A stretch of DNA of 6,443 nt from Anaerolineaceae bacterium (GCA_028714615.1 JAQTMA010000149.1:1-6443), one strand, 5' to 3'; shown: positions 1 to 5,901, numbered from the stretch's first letter. Notes: generated by a model from the letters alone, not told the origin. Numbers and translations: made by a program.

Positions 1-455
1 GCGAGCTGATTAAAATCTGGTTCGGCTGGTTGATCCTTTCGGCCGTCTTGCACCTGACGCTCACCCTCACCGGCAGCCGCAGCGCCATGACCTCTGGGTT
101 GAACCTGGTGGGTTGGGCCAGCATCCCATTCGCGGTGCGCTATCTGGTCCAGATTGGCAGCATGCTGGTTTCTCACCAATTGATCGCCAGTCCGGGGCTA
201 TCCGGTTTCGCACCTGCCCAGGCTACGGGCATCGCCGGCTTCCTGGCATCCCTTCTTCCATTCATCGACCTGTACCTGGTCTGGATGGTGGTACTCCTTT
301 TCGTGGGTCTGCGCCTGCAAGATGGCGTCCCCGGGGGAAAAGCCTTGCTCAGCCTGGCAATTTCGGTGGCGATCCTGTTGGTGCTAGAAGGTCTACCCAG
401 TTTCCTCATCAAACAATTCAGCGGTCTCTCCACCATCCGGCCTTTCCTCTTCTAA
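1..455 (+). CDS. Yip1-family integral membrane protein, C-terminal part (5' end outside window)
   Basis: The frame is open from base 3 and reads ELIKIWFGWLILSAVLHL to the TAA at 453-455, so the true start lies upstream; the TTG at 30 falls inside a membrane helix and is not a credible start. About 150 residues are visible. They contain four hydrophobic stretches: the opening helix, one around GWASIPFAVRYLVQIG, a long one around FLASLLPFIDLYLVWMVVLL, and one around ALLSLAISVAILLVLEG. The layout, with a helix ending in GLRLQDGVPGGKAL before the last segment, fits the Yip1/DUF1282 fold. The gene sits directly upstream of an ABC ATPase with no gap. In B. subtilis the Yip1 protein YknW is encoded with the YknXYZ exporter and helps it assemble (established knowledge), so a similar accessory role is inferred here. 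The family call rests on pattern and context, as no invariant motif is visible. Confidence 0.72.
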   Translation, partial: ELIKIWFGWLILSAVLHLTLTLTGSRSAMTSGLNLVGWASIPFAVRYLVQIGSMLVSHQLIASPGLSGFAPAQATGIAGFLASLLPFIDLYLVWMVVLLFVGLRLQDGVPGGKALLSLAISVAILLVLEGLPSFLIKQFSGLSTIRPFLF

Positions 456-1178
456 ATGGAAACCAGCTCTTTCATCTCCGTACGCAACTTGCGCAAATCC
501 TACCGTATGGGCAGCAACGTGGTGCATGCCCTGGCAGGGATTGACCTGGACGTCACCCGGGGTAGCCTCTCAGTGGTCATGGGCCCGTCGGGTTCGGGGA
601 AAAGCACCCTGCTGCACCTGTTTGGCGGCCTGGATCGCCCAACCAGCGGACAGATCCGCGTGAATACGCAGGTGCTGGAAAGCCTGGATGAGAACGCCCT
701 GGCGCTCTACCGCCGCAAGACAGTCGGGTTCATTTTTCAGTCGTTCAACCTGGTCTCTTCCATGACCGCGCTGGAAAACGTAGCCTTCCCGATGCGGTTC
801 GCCGGCTTTTCTGGAAAGCAGCGTCGCGCCCGGGCGCATGAACTTCTGAAGCAGGTGGGATTGGAAAAACGCGCCTACCATTTGCCCACCGAGCTCTCCG
901 GCGGCCAGCAGCAACGCGTCGCCATTGCCCGCGCCCTGGTGAATAACCCGCCCCTCATTCTGGCAGACGAACCGACGGGTAACCTGGATACCGCCAGCGG
1001 TTATAGTATCATGCAGTTGCTGGCCGAGCTGCATACCAGCGGGCGAACTGTGCTGGTTGTCACCCACGACTCGCGCATGGCTCGCTTTGCCACCGATTTT
1101 GTGCGCCTGCTGGATGGGCGCATTGTCAGCGAAGAAGAATATAACCAGGCCACGGCCATGCCGGCCGTTCAAGCCTGA
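456..1178 (+). CDS. ABC transporter ATP-binding protein, MacB/LolD/YknY type
   Basis: This 240-residue, single-domain nucleotide-binding protein would act at the cytoplasmic face of the membrane and power the permease encoded downstream. All ABC motifs are intact: aromatic A-loop Y16, Walker [10 protein letters not shown] (43-51), Q-loop FIFQSFNL with Q95, signature LSGGQQQR (147-154), Walker B LILADEPT with catalytic E172 (167-174), D-loop GNLD (175-178) and switch H204 in VTHD. The [15 protein letters not shown] and DEPTGNLD wording and the short length are typical of the MacB/LolD/FtsE-like group, whose members pair with four-helix permeases and often act as mechanotransmitters (established knowledge). 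The ATG abuts the TAA of the Yip1 gene (TAAATG) and is preceded by pyrimidines rather than a Shine-Dalgarno sequence, which suggests translational coupling. No later start keeps the N-terminal beta strands. The substrate cannot be told from the sequence. Confidence 0.96.
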   Translation: METSSFISVRNLRKSYRMGSNVVHALAGIDLDVTRGSLSVVMGPSGSGKSTLLHLFGGLDRPTSGQIRVNTQVLESLDENALALYRRKTVGFIFQSFNLVSSMTALENVAFPMRFAGFSGKQRRARAHELLKQVGLEKRAYHLPTELSGGQQQRVAIARALVNNPPLILADEPTGNLDTASGYSIMQLLAELHTSGRTVLVVTHDSRMARFATDFVRLLDGRIVSEEEYNQATAMPAVQA

Positions 1179-1224
1179 CGCGCCATCCGACCCAACCTGA
1201 TTTCATCTGAAAGACTCTTGATCC

Positions 1225-1235
1225 AAGGAACAGGA
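1225..1235 (+). promoter_or_regulatory. Ribosome binding site that sets the start of the CARDB-like protein
   Basis: AAGGAA (1225-1230) and AGGA (1232-1235) lie 11 and 6 nt before ATG 1242. The in-frame TTG at 1218 lies upstream of both and would add MIQGTGLH before a textbook signal peptide, so 1242 is preferred. Confidence 0.7.
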
Positions 1236-1241
1236 TTGCAT

Positions 1242-2789
1242 ATGAAACCGAACTCCGCCCGTACCATGCTCATCTCCCTCCTGGCGCTCGCCAGCCTGCT
1301 ATTCTCGGGAATGGCGGCCCAACCCGCCCTGGCCTCCCCTCTGGCTCAGGATACCGTCGCTCCTCCACCCTCAAACGAGCGCCCAATCGTCCTGATCGAG
1401 TCCTATTACATGGACGTCGACAGTGTTTCGCCGGGCAAGGATTTCAACCTGTTCCTTACAATCACCAATCAGGGGCAGAACTCTGCTACTAACATCCTCG
1501 TCACTTTTACCCCCGGCGACCTGATCCCACGCGAAACCGGCGGTATCCTCTCCGTCGGAGCGCTGGACCCCGGGCAAAAGAAAACAGTCAAGCAACCGAT
1601 GACCATCAACACTGCGATCACCGGCGGCGGAATTTCCAGCGTTGTGGCAAATACCAACTATTCGGATGCGGAGACGAACGCCAGCTACACAGCCGCATTT
1701 AATATCGCCCTGCACGTGAATTACCGATCCTACGCCCCAGCCGCACCGACCTCCACCCCCACCGCCATCAATGTGGTGAAGCCACAACTTGCCATCTCCG
1801 GCTACAAGACCGATGTAGACCCGCTGCAGCCAGGCCAACCCTTCGACCTGACCCTGGAAGTACGCAATCTGGGCAATGCTGACGCCAAGAGCGTTACCAT
1901 GATTACGGGTGGCGGCACCGGTGCGAGTGGCGGAGCCAGCGGCACCCCCGAACCCGGCGGCGTATCAGGTGCATCAGGCGAGTTCACCAACTTCGCCCCG
2001 CTCAAATCATCCAATATCCACTTCATCGGTGATGTGAAAACCGGCCAGGTGCTCTCCATCGACCAATCCCTGATCGTCAATACCACCACCCAGCCGGGAG
2101 CATATTCTCTCAAGTTTTCCTTCGTTTATACCGACAGCCACGGCGTCCGTTTTACAGATGACCAGGTAATCACGTTGCTGGTCTTCCAATTACCCCTGGT
2201 CGAAATCACCTTCTATCGCGAAGCTGGCCCATTTTTTGCCGGCCAGCCGGGTCCGTTGCCTCTTCAGATCACCAATTTGAGCCGTAAGCAAACCGTACTG
2301 GGGAACCTAAAAGCCACCGTAAAATCCGGCGGAACGATCAGCAATAACACCACCCTCGTCGGCGCTATGGATCCGGGGGGGTATTTTACCCTGGACGCGA
2401 TGCTGCTGCCCGATGCTCCTGGACCACTGGACATCGACATCACAGTCAGCTACACGGACGATTTCAACCAGCCGCAATCCATTCACCAGTCGCTGCAAGT
2501 CACCGTGCAGGAGCAGATGGCGCCGCCGGAAGGGACCGGGGGCCCCGGCGTCCCCGGCGGTAAACCGGGTGAGTTCGTCAATCCCGGATCGAATATTCCT
2601 TCTGCGCCGGAAACATTTATGCAAAAAGTCGTACGATTTTTAAAAGGGATGATCGGCCTGGATAGCGGTCAAAGCCAACCTGCGACCAACCCGGGCATGC
2701 CAATCGAAGGCGGCGCCCCAGGCAATGGGATGAATGGCGGTTCCTCCAAGCCCATCATCATCCCTGCGCCTCCGATGAAGGGTGGCTAA
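1242..2789 (+). CDS. Secreted protein with three CARDB-like beta domains, encoded inside the ABC transporter operon
   Basis: The 515-residue product starts with a Sec signal peptide: K2/R7, a hydrophobic core at 9-26, and probable cleavage after QPALA (27-31). Three related domains follow at about 48-162, 180-316 and 318-423. The first two share VDxxxPGxxFxLxLxxxNxGxxxA near their N-termini. All three have a G-x-x-x-x-G turn (GALDPGQ, GDVKTGQ, GAMDPGG). Each has a late strand around a tyrosine (NYSD, VYTD, SYTD). This matches the CARDB/NEW3 class of extracellular beta-sandwiches. A Thr/Pro linker (APTSTPT) joins domains 1 and 2, and domain 2 carries a Gly/Ser/Ala-rich insert (about 222-246). 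The tail is Gly/Pro-rich with a short amphipathic segment (MQKVVRFLKGMIG, 460-472). There is no coiled coil, lipoyl motif or lipobox, so it does not look like a HlyD/YknX adaptor. Its position between ATPase and permease suggests an external partner of the transporter; that role is inferred. Confidence 0.85.
   Translation: MKPNSARTMLISLLALASLLFSGMAAQPALASPLAQDTVAPPPSNERPIVLIESYYMDVDSVSPGKDFNLFLTITNQGQNSATNILVTFTPGDLIPRETGGILSVGALDPGQKKTVKQPMTINTAITGGGISSVVANTNYSDAETNASYTAAFNIALHVNYRSYAPAAPTSTPTAINVVKPQLAISGYKTDVDPLQPGQPFDLTLEVRNLGNADAKSVTMITGGGTGASGGASGTPEPGGVSGASGEFTNFAPLKSSNIHFIGDVKTGQVLSIDQSLIVNTTTQPGAYSLKFSFVYTDSHGVRFTDDQVITLLVFQLPLVEITFYREAGPFFAGQPGPLPLQITNLSRKQTVLGNLKATVKSGGTISNNTTLVGAMDPGGYFTLDAMLLPDAPGPLDIDITVSYTDDFNQPQSIHQSLQVTVQEQMAPPEGTGGPGVPGGKPGEFVNPGSNIPSAPETFMQKVVRFLKGMIGLDSGQSQPATNPGMPIEGGAPGNGMNGGSSKPIIIPAPPMKGG
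2778..2785 (+). promoter_or_regulatory. Ribosome binding site for the permease, inside the end of the preceding gene
   Basis: AAGGGTGG ends 8 nt before ATG 2794 and lies within the last codons of the CARDB-like gene. The alternative in-frame GTG at 2782 falls inside this purine-rich site, so it could not use it; ATG 2794 is favoured. Confidence 0.55.
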
Positions 2790-2793
2790 GCAT

Positions 2794-4155
2794 ATGAGAT
2801 TTTTTGACCTGATCAGTCTGATCCTCGAAAACTTGAGCCGGCGCAAAGGCCGCGTGGCGCTCACGGCCATCGGCGTGGTGATCGGGACCGCTTCTGTCGT
2901 AATCCTGGTGTCACTCGCCGTTGGTTTACAGCGCAATGCCACCAAACAACTGGGCGGTATCGGCGACCTGACCCAAATCCAGGTCAACCCCACCTACGGC
3001 ATGCCCGAAGGAGGCAAAGGAGGTGGGGGACCGGTGTCCATCCGTATCGCCGGAGGGAAAGGCGGTAATGGGCCGGGGCAACCGACCGTCACCAAACTAC
3101 TCACCCCCCAATCGATCAGCGAGCTAGAAGCCATCCCCGGCGTCGTGGCTGCCATTCCGCGCGATTACCTGCAATCTTCCAACATGATCCAATTCGGGAA
3201 GCTGGAAGCTTACGGCAATATCATGGGCGTGGGCACTAACGATCTTTCTGTATTCGAATACAAGCTGCAATCCGGGTCTCTGAAGCTGGAGAAGGGCACA
3301 GCTATCATTGGGGCAGCCATGATCCGCAACTTCAACGACCCCCGCATGCGCCCAGGCCAGGAACCGCCGCCACCCCCAGACCTGCAAGATCAGACCGTGC
3401 GGCTGACATTGAGCAAATGGGTGCAGGATGGACAGAGCGGCTACGAGGTGAAGAAATCCTACCCGGTGCGTATCGTCGGGGTCATCGCCGAGAGTCGCTC
3501 GGAGGCCGACTATACCATGTACATGACCCTGGATGACCTGACTACCTATAATGAATGGGCTCAGGGGCGACGGATTAACCGGAACCGCGACGGATACAAT
3601 ATGGTGTCGGTAAAAGTATCCGATGTGGACAAGGTGCTCGATATTGCCGATCAGATCACCAAGATGGGTTTTCAGGCGAATACGCCCCAATCCTTTGTCC
3701 AGGGAGTGAACAGCTTCTTTGTCGTGTTGCAGGTTATCTTTGGGGGGGTAGGCGCTGTCGCGTTGCTGGTGGCTGCCATAGGCATTGCCAATACCATGGC
3801 TATGGCCATCCTGGAACGGACGCGCGAGATCGGATTGATGAAAGCCGTCGGCGCTACCAATAATAACGTTTTGAGCGTCTTCCTGGGGGAGGCTGCCGGG
3901 ATCGGCTTTATCGGCGGATTGGGTGGGGTGGCCCTGGGTTGGGGCGCCGGTAAGGTGCTTGATGTGGTAGCCATGAGCTACTTCGCCAGCCAGGCCTCTC
4001 AGGGCGGTATGCCGACGACACTGGCCGTCTACACCCCCGTCTGGTTGCCAGCCTTTGCTCTGGTTTTCGCGACCCTGGTGGGCTTATTATCTGGCCTCTA
4101 TCCAGCGCTGCGCGCCGCAACCTTGATCCCTGTCAATGCGCTGAAGTACGAATAG
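2794..4155 (+). CDS. ABC transporter permease, MacB/FtsX (YknZ-like) family
   Basis: The product has 453 residues from ATG 2794 (457 if the overlapping GTG 2782 is used). The topology is classic for MacB-type permeases. An N-terminal amphipathic stretch (LISLILENLSRRKGR) leads to helix 1 (about 21-44). A large extracytoplasmic domain (about 45-305) follows. Three C-terminal helices lie at about 308-338, 360-390 and 414-436. The cytoplasmic loop after helix 2 carries ERTREIGLMKAVGA (341-354), the family hallmark contacting the ATPase. The end, GLYPALRAATLIPVNALKYE, is also typical (PxxAA...P..AL). The external domain holds two unusual low-complexity inserts, one Gly-rich (about 69-96) and one with five consecutive prolines (about 191-195), making it longer than a compact YknZ. 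It starts 4 nt after the CARDB-like stop, so it is probably translationally coupled and forms the membrane part of the same exporter. The substrate is unknown. Confidence 0.93.
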   Translation: MRFFDLISLILENLSRRKGRVALTAIGVVIGTASVVILVSLAVGLQRNATKQLGGIGDLTQIQVNPTYGMPEGGKGGGGPVSIRIAGGKGGNGPGQPTVTKLLTPQSISELEAIPGVVAAIPRDYLQSSNMIQFGKLEAYGNIMGVGTNDLSVFEYKLQSGSLKLEKGTAIIGAAMIRNFNDPRMRPGQEPPPPPDLQDQTVRLTLSKWVQDGQSGYEVKKSYPVRIVGVIAESRSEADYTMYMTLDDLTTYNEWAQGRRINRNRDGYNMVSVKVSDVDKVLDIADQITKMGFQANTPQSFVQGVNSFFVVLQVIFGGVGAVALLVAAIGIANTMAMAILERTREIGLMKAVGATNNNVLSVFLGEAAGIGFIGGLGGVALGWGAGKVLDVVAMSYFASQASQGGMPTTLAVYTPVWLPAFALVFATLVGLLSGLYPALRAATLIPVNALKYE

Positions 4156-4175
4156 AAAGGGAATAGGGCGATACA

Positions 4176-4216
4176 GCGAGGGGAACCTGACCTCTAACCC
4201 CTTGCCTCCCCCTCGC
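4176..4216 (+). repeat. Inverted repeat after the transporter operon, possible weak terminator
   Basis: GCGAGGGG (4176-4183) and CCCCTCGC (4209-4216) are perfect 8-bp arms around a 25-nt pyrimidine-rich loop. The repeat starts 21 nt after the permease stop. The stem is GC-rich but no T-run follows, so it is not a canonical intrinsic terminator; it could stabilise or end the operon mRNA. Confidence 0.4.
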
Positions 4217-4227
4217 GCCTCCCTTAA

Positions 4228-4245
4228 CGGTTTGGCGCCAAACCG
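4228..4245. repeat. 18-bp perfect palindrome, operator-like or hairpin
   Basis: The sequence CGGTTTGGCGCCAAACCG equals its own reverse complement over all 18 bases, with a GGCGCC centre. The symmetry ends exactly there (flanks A and C). It lies about 40 bp upstream of the -35 box of the cation transporter promoter. It may be a dimeric regulator site or a transcript-end hairpin; no T-run follows. Confidence 0.6.
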
Positions 4246-4260
4246 CCCACCCAACCCTCA

Positions 4261-4275
4261 GGCGCTCATAGCGCC
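4261..4275. repeat. Short inverted repeat, 6-bp arms with a 3-nt loop
   Basis: GGCGCT (4261-4266), CAT, AGCGCC (4270-4275). This is the third inverted repeat in a row in this intergenic stretch and ends 10 bp before the -35 box. It is short, so chance is possible. Confidence 0.3.
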
Positions 4276-4281
4276 GTCCAT

Positions 4282-4301
4282 TGACTTGACAGTTCAAATC
4301 A
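4282..4301. promoter_or_regulatory. Candidate operator dyad overlapping the -35 box
   Basis: The site reads TGAcTTGA, a CAGT centre, then TCAAaTCA: two 8-bp arms with a single mismatch (lower case). It covers the whole -35 hexamer, so a bound dimer would block RNA polymerase. Such placement is common for metal-responsive repressors (for example ArsR/SmtB or DtxR types), which would suit the exporter gene downstream. The regulator itself is not in the window. Confidence 0.4.
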
Positions 4302-4314
4302 TTTCATTTACGAT
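4286..4314 (+). promoter_or_regulatory. Sigma-70-type promoter of the CDF cation exporter gene
   Basis: TTGACA (4286-4291) matches the -35 consensus perfectly. It is followed after exactly 17 nt by TACGAT (4309-4314), a 4/6 match to TATAAT. Transcription would start near 4321, giving a leader of about 67 nt. The 17-nt spacing argues against a MerR-type promoter, which usually has 19-20 nt. Confidence 0.65.
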
Positions 4315-4387
4315 CTCTTATCTACCCTCCTTCTACCATAATTTGTCGAGAAACTGACCAAACCCCCGGAGTTAAGAAAGACCAACG

Positions 4388-5308
4388 ATGACCGTGTCCT
4401 TTCAGCAAACCTCCGAAAAAGAAAAGAACACCGCTGCCCTAAGCTCGGTCATTGCAGCGATCTGCCTGACCGTGTTCAAGCTGATCGTGGGAATCCTGAC
4501 GAACAGCCTGGGAATCCTGGCTGAGGCGCTGCACTCCTCCCTGGACCTGGTCGCAGCTCTCGTAACGTTGTTCGCCATCCGCGTCTCCGGTAAGCCGGCC
4601 GACGCACAAGACCAGTACGGCCACGGGAAGATCGAAAACCTGTCCGCCCTGTTCGAAACCTTGCTCCTTCTGGTTACCTGTGTTTGGATCGTATACGAAT
4701 CGATCCAGCGCCTGTTCATTAAGCCGGTCGAGGTCGACGCTTCCATCTGGGCTTTCATCGTCATGGCTACCTCCATCATCATCGACTTCTCACGCTCGCG
4801 CATGTTGTACCATGCCGCCCGCAAATACAACAGCCAGGCTCTGGAAGCCGACGCGCTGCATTTCAGCACGGACATCTGGTCCTCATCGGCGGTGATCCTG
4901 GGCTTGACTGGGGTGCGCCTGGCCTCCGCGGTTCCCGGGCTGAGTTTCCTACACAAAGCCGATGCGGTGGCTGCCCTGGGTGTAGCCGCTATCGTCATCT
5001 ACGTGAGCATCGAATTGGGGTACCGGGCTATCCAGGGCTTGCTGGACCGGGCTCCCAGAGGACTCGCAGACCGGATCAAGACGGAAGTCGAGACCCTTCC
5101 GGGTGTGGCGAACTGCCACCAGGTGCGCGTGCGCCCCTCTGGTCCTGAAATGTTTGTGGATGTGCATGTTTTGCTGAGCAAAGACCTGACCATCGAGGAC
5201 GCCCACAGCTTGACGGAGGTGGTCGAAGGCGCCATTCGCAAAATATCTCCCGGAGCCGATGTCACCGTTCACCCCGAGCCCAACCCGGCCGAGACCTGGG
5301 GAGAGTGA
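4388..5308 (+). CDS. Cation diffusion facilitator (CDF/FieF-CzcD type) zinc or divalent metal exporter
   Basis: This 306-residue protein would export Zn2+ or similar cations from the cytoplasm in exchange for protons. Six hydrophobic segments lie at about 17-38, 41-65, 86-105, 116-135, 160-180 and 192-213. The transport site is complete: H49-SSL-D53 in helix 2 and H158-FST-D162 in helix 5. This HD/HD quartet is associated with zinc preference, unlike the DD/HD of E. coli FieF. The loop motif YGHGKIEN (77-84) is typical. By eye, the C-terminal cytoplasmic domain aligns with FieF metal-binding residues: H244, H260, H273 and H295 match H232, H248, H261 and H283, with E297 in place of D285. The length is normal for the family. 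Upstream, GGAG (4368-4371) is distant (16 nt) and AAGAAAG (4374-4380) is a weak ribosome site 7 nt away. The promoter with an operator-like dyad upstream suggests metal-responsive control (inference). Confidence 0.95.
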   Translation: MTVSFQQTSEKEKNTAALSSVIAAICLTVFKLIVGILTNSLGILAEALHSSLDLVAALVTLFAIRVSGKPADAQDQYGHGKIENLSALFETLLLLVTCVWIVYESIQRLFIKPVEVDASIWAFIVMATSIIIDFSRSRMLYHAARKYNSQALEADALHFSTDIWSSSAVILGLTGVRLASAVPGLSFLHKADAVAALGVAAIVIYVSIELGYRAIQGLLDRAPRGLADRIKTEVETLPGVANCHQVRVRPSGPEMFVDVHVLLSKDLTIEDAHSLTEVVEGAIRKISPGADVTVHPEPNPAETWGE

Positions 5309-5314
5309 CCAGAT

Positions 5315-5337
5315 TTATTCGCGAAGTTCGCGAATAA
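5315..5337. repeat. Perfect palindrome, 11-bp arms around a single G
   Basis: TTATTCGCGAA (5315-5325), G (5326), TTCGCGAATAA (5327-5337). As RNA it could fold into a stem of about nine pairs with a small loop just after the transporter stop codon. No T-run follows. It contains most of the first copy of the tandem repeat at 5317-5366. Confidence 0.75.
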
Positions 5338-5366
5338 GTCCACTCGCGTAATTCGCGGATAAATCC
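5317..5366 (+). repeat. Two tandem copies of a 25-bp TTCGCG-based repeat
   Basis: Copy 1 is 5317-5341 and copy 2 is 5342-5366. They match at 20 of 25 positions without gaps, and both end in ATAA-R-TCC. Each copy holds two (T)TCGCG cores 8-9 bp apart. Copy 1 is palindromic while copy 2 has lost perfect symmetry. The array fills nearly all of the 59-nt gap and ends 1 nt before the start codon of the next gene. It could be a dispersed repeat element, a double operator or a mRNA-processing structure. Confidence 0.7.
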
Positions 5367-5367
5367 T

Positions 5368-5850
5368 ATGCCCCCACTCACCAGCCAAGATCTTCAAGCC
5401 TATCTTGACGCCCAAGGCACCCTCGGGTGCATCGTCCACTGCCCCGCACCCACTCCGACCGTCGCGGATGCTGCTCGGGTGATGGGCGTGCAGCCGGAGC
5501 AGATCGTCAAATCGCTCCTCTTCCTGATTTGCGGAGAGCCAGTGCTGGTCATTGCCTGCGGCGATGGCACGATCGACCGCCGTCCACTGGCTGACCGCTT
5601 CGGGGTCGGCAAAAAACAGGTAAAGCTAGCCAACGCCGAAACTGTTCTGGAACTCACCGGGTACCCACCCGGGACGGTCCCCCCTTTCGGCCACCTCACT
5701 CCCCTCTTGACCATTATGGATCCGCGTGTAGTAGAGCAATCATTTGTGTTTGCTGGTGGCGGGGAAGAAGATGCCTTGATTCGTGTGGATCCCCGTGAGC
5801 TCCAGCGGGTGACGCAGGCCGAAATCCTCAGCGTGGTGGAATGCAAATGA
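5368..5850 (+). CDS. YbaK/EbsC-type aminoacyl-tRNA deacylase (trans-editing protein)
   Basis: This 160-residue cytoplasmic protein of the YbaK/ProXp superfamily hydrolyses mischarged aminoacyl-tRNA; YbaK itself acts on Cys-tRNA-Pro (established knowledge). The fold is complete and of normal length. The N-terminal helix LTSQDLQAYLDAQG leads to TVADAARVMGV (31-41), then QIVKSLLF with the conserved lysine K48, expected at the active site. The substrate loop GYPPGTVPPFGH (98-109) carries the family GxxPG..PP.G pattern. GGGEEDALIRVDPREL (130-145) corresponds to the usual GGG...(L/I)R(I/V)DP ending. The exact amino acid removed (Cys, Ala or Ser from tRNA-Pro or another tRNA) cannot be assigned. ATG 5368 is the only start that keeps the first helix. 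It has no Shine-Dalgarno sequence, since the bases before it belong to the tandem repeat, so translation may depend on the upstream transporter message or be leaderless. No functional link to the exporter is evident. Confidence 0.9.
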   Translation: MPPLTSQDLQAYLDAQGTLGCIVHCPAPTPTVADAARVMGVQPEQIVKSLLFLICGEPVLVIACGDGTIDRRPLADRFGVGKKQVKLANAETVLELTGYPPGTVPPFGHLTPLLTIMDPRVVEQSFVFAGGGEEDALIRVDPRELQRVTQAEILSVVECK

Positions 5851-5875
5851 CCTCGATATCCATTTGTGCTATACT
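5847..5875 (+). promoter_or_regulatory. Extended -10 promoter for the GAF-domain gene
   Basis: TG-C-TATACT (5867-5875) is an extended -10 element with a 5/6 match to TATAAT. ATGACC (5847-5852), a 4/6 match to TTGACA, sits 17 nt upstream and overlaps the TGA stop (5848-5850) of the deacylase gene. Transcription would start near 5882, leaving a leader of about 120 nt before ATG 6001. Confidence 0.6.
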
Positions 5876-5878
5876 CAA

Positions 5879-5901
5879 GCTCAGAAAATCCCTGCCTGAG
5901 C
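5879..5901 (+). repeat. Small inverted repeat at the probable transcription start of the GAF gene
   Basis: GCTCAG (5879-5884) and CTGAGC (5896-5901) are perfect 6-bp arms with an 11-nt loop. It is at the very 5' end of the predicted leader and might form a 5' hairpin, but it is short. Nothing recognisable was found in the rest of the leader (5902-6000). Confidence 0.25.

Noticed and set aside
570..1172. 200-codon reverse-strand open frame opposite the ATPase
   Set aside because: It has no domain-like sequence and overlaps a fully motif-complete ABC ATPase; it is a GC-rich shadow frame. The same applies to reverse frames at 3124-3690, 4402-4998, 5400-6017 and 5971-6443.
1218..1241. TTG start extending the CARDB-like protein by eight residues
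   Set aside because: The extension MIQGTGLH would precede a normal signal peptide, and the ribosome site at 1225-1235 lies inside it.
2624..2641. A-rich/T-rich dyad around TCGTACGA followed by T residues, resembling an intrinsic terminator
   Set aside because: It lies inside the CARDB-like reading frame, the stem is mostly A-T with a G-T wobble, and transcription must continue into the coupled permease gene.
2782..2793. GTG start extending the permease by four residues
   Set aside because: It overlaps the purine-rich ribosome site used for ATG 2794 and adds nothing to the conserved N-terminus, though it cannot be fully excluded.
4184..4226. C-rich, repetitive-looking stretch after the permease gene, considered as a CRISPR or telomere-like repeat
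   Set aside because: The CCTCTAACCCC / CCTCCCCCTC pieces are irregular in spacing and sequence; there is no regular repeat-spacer pattern.
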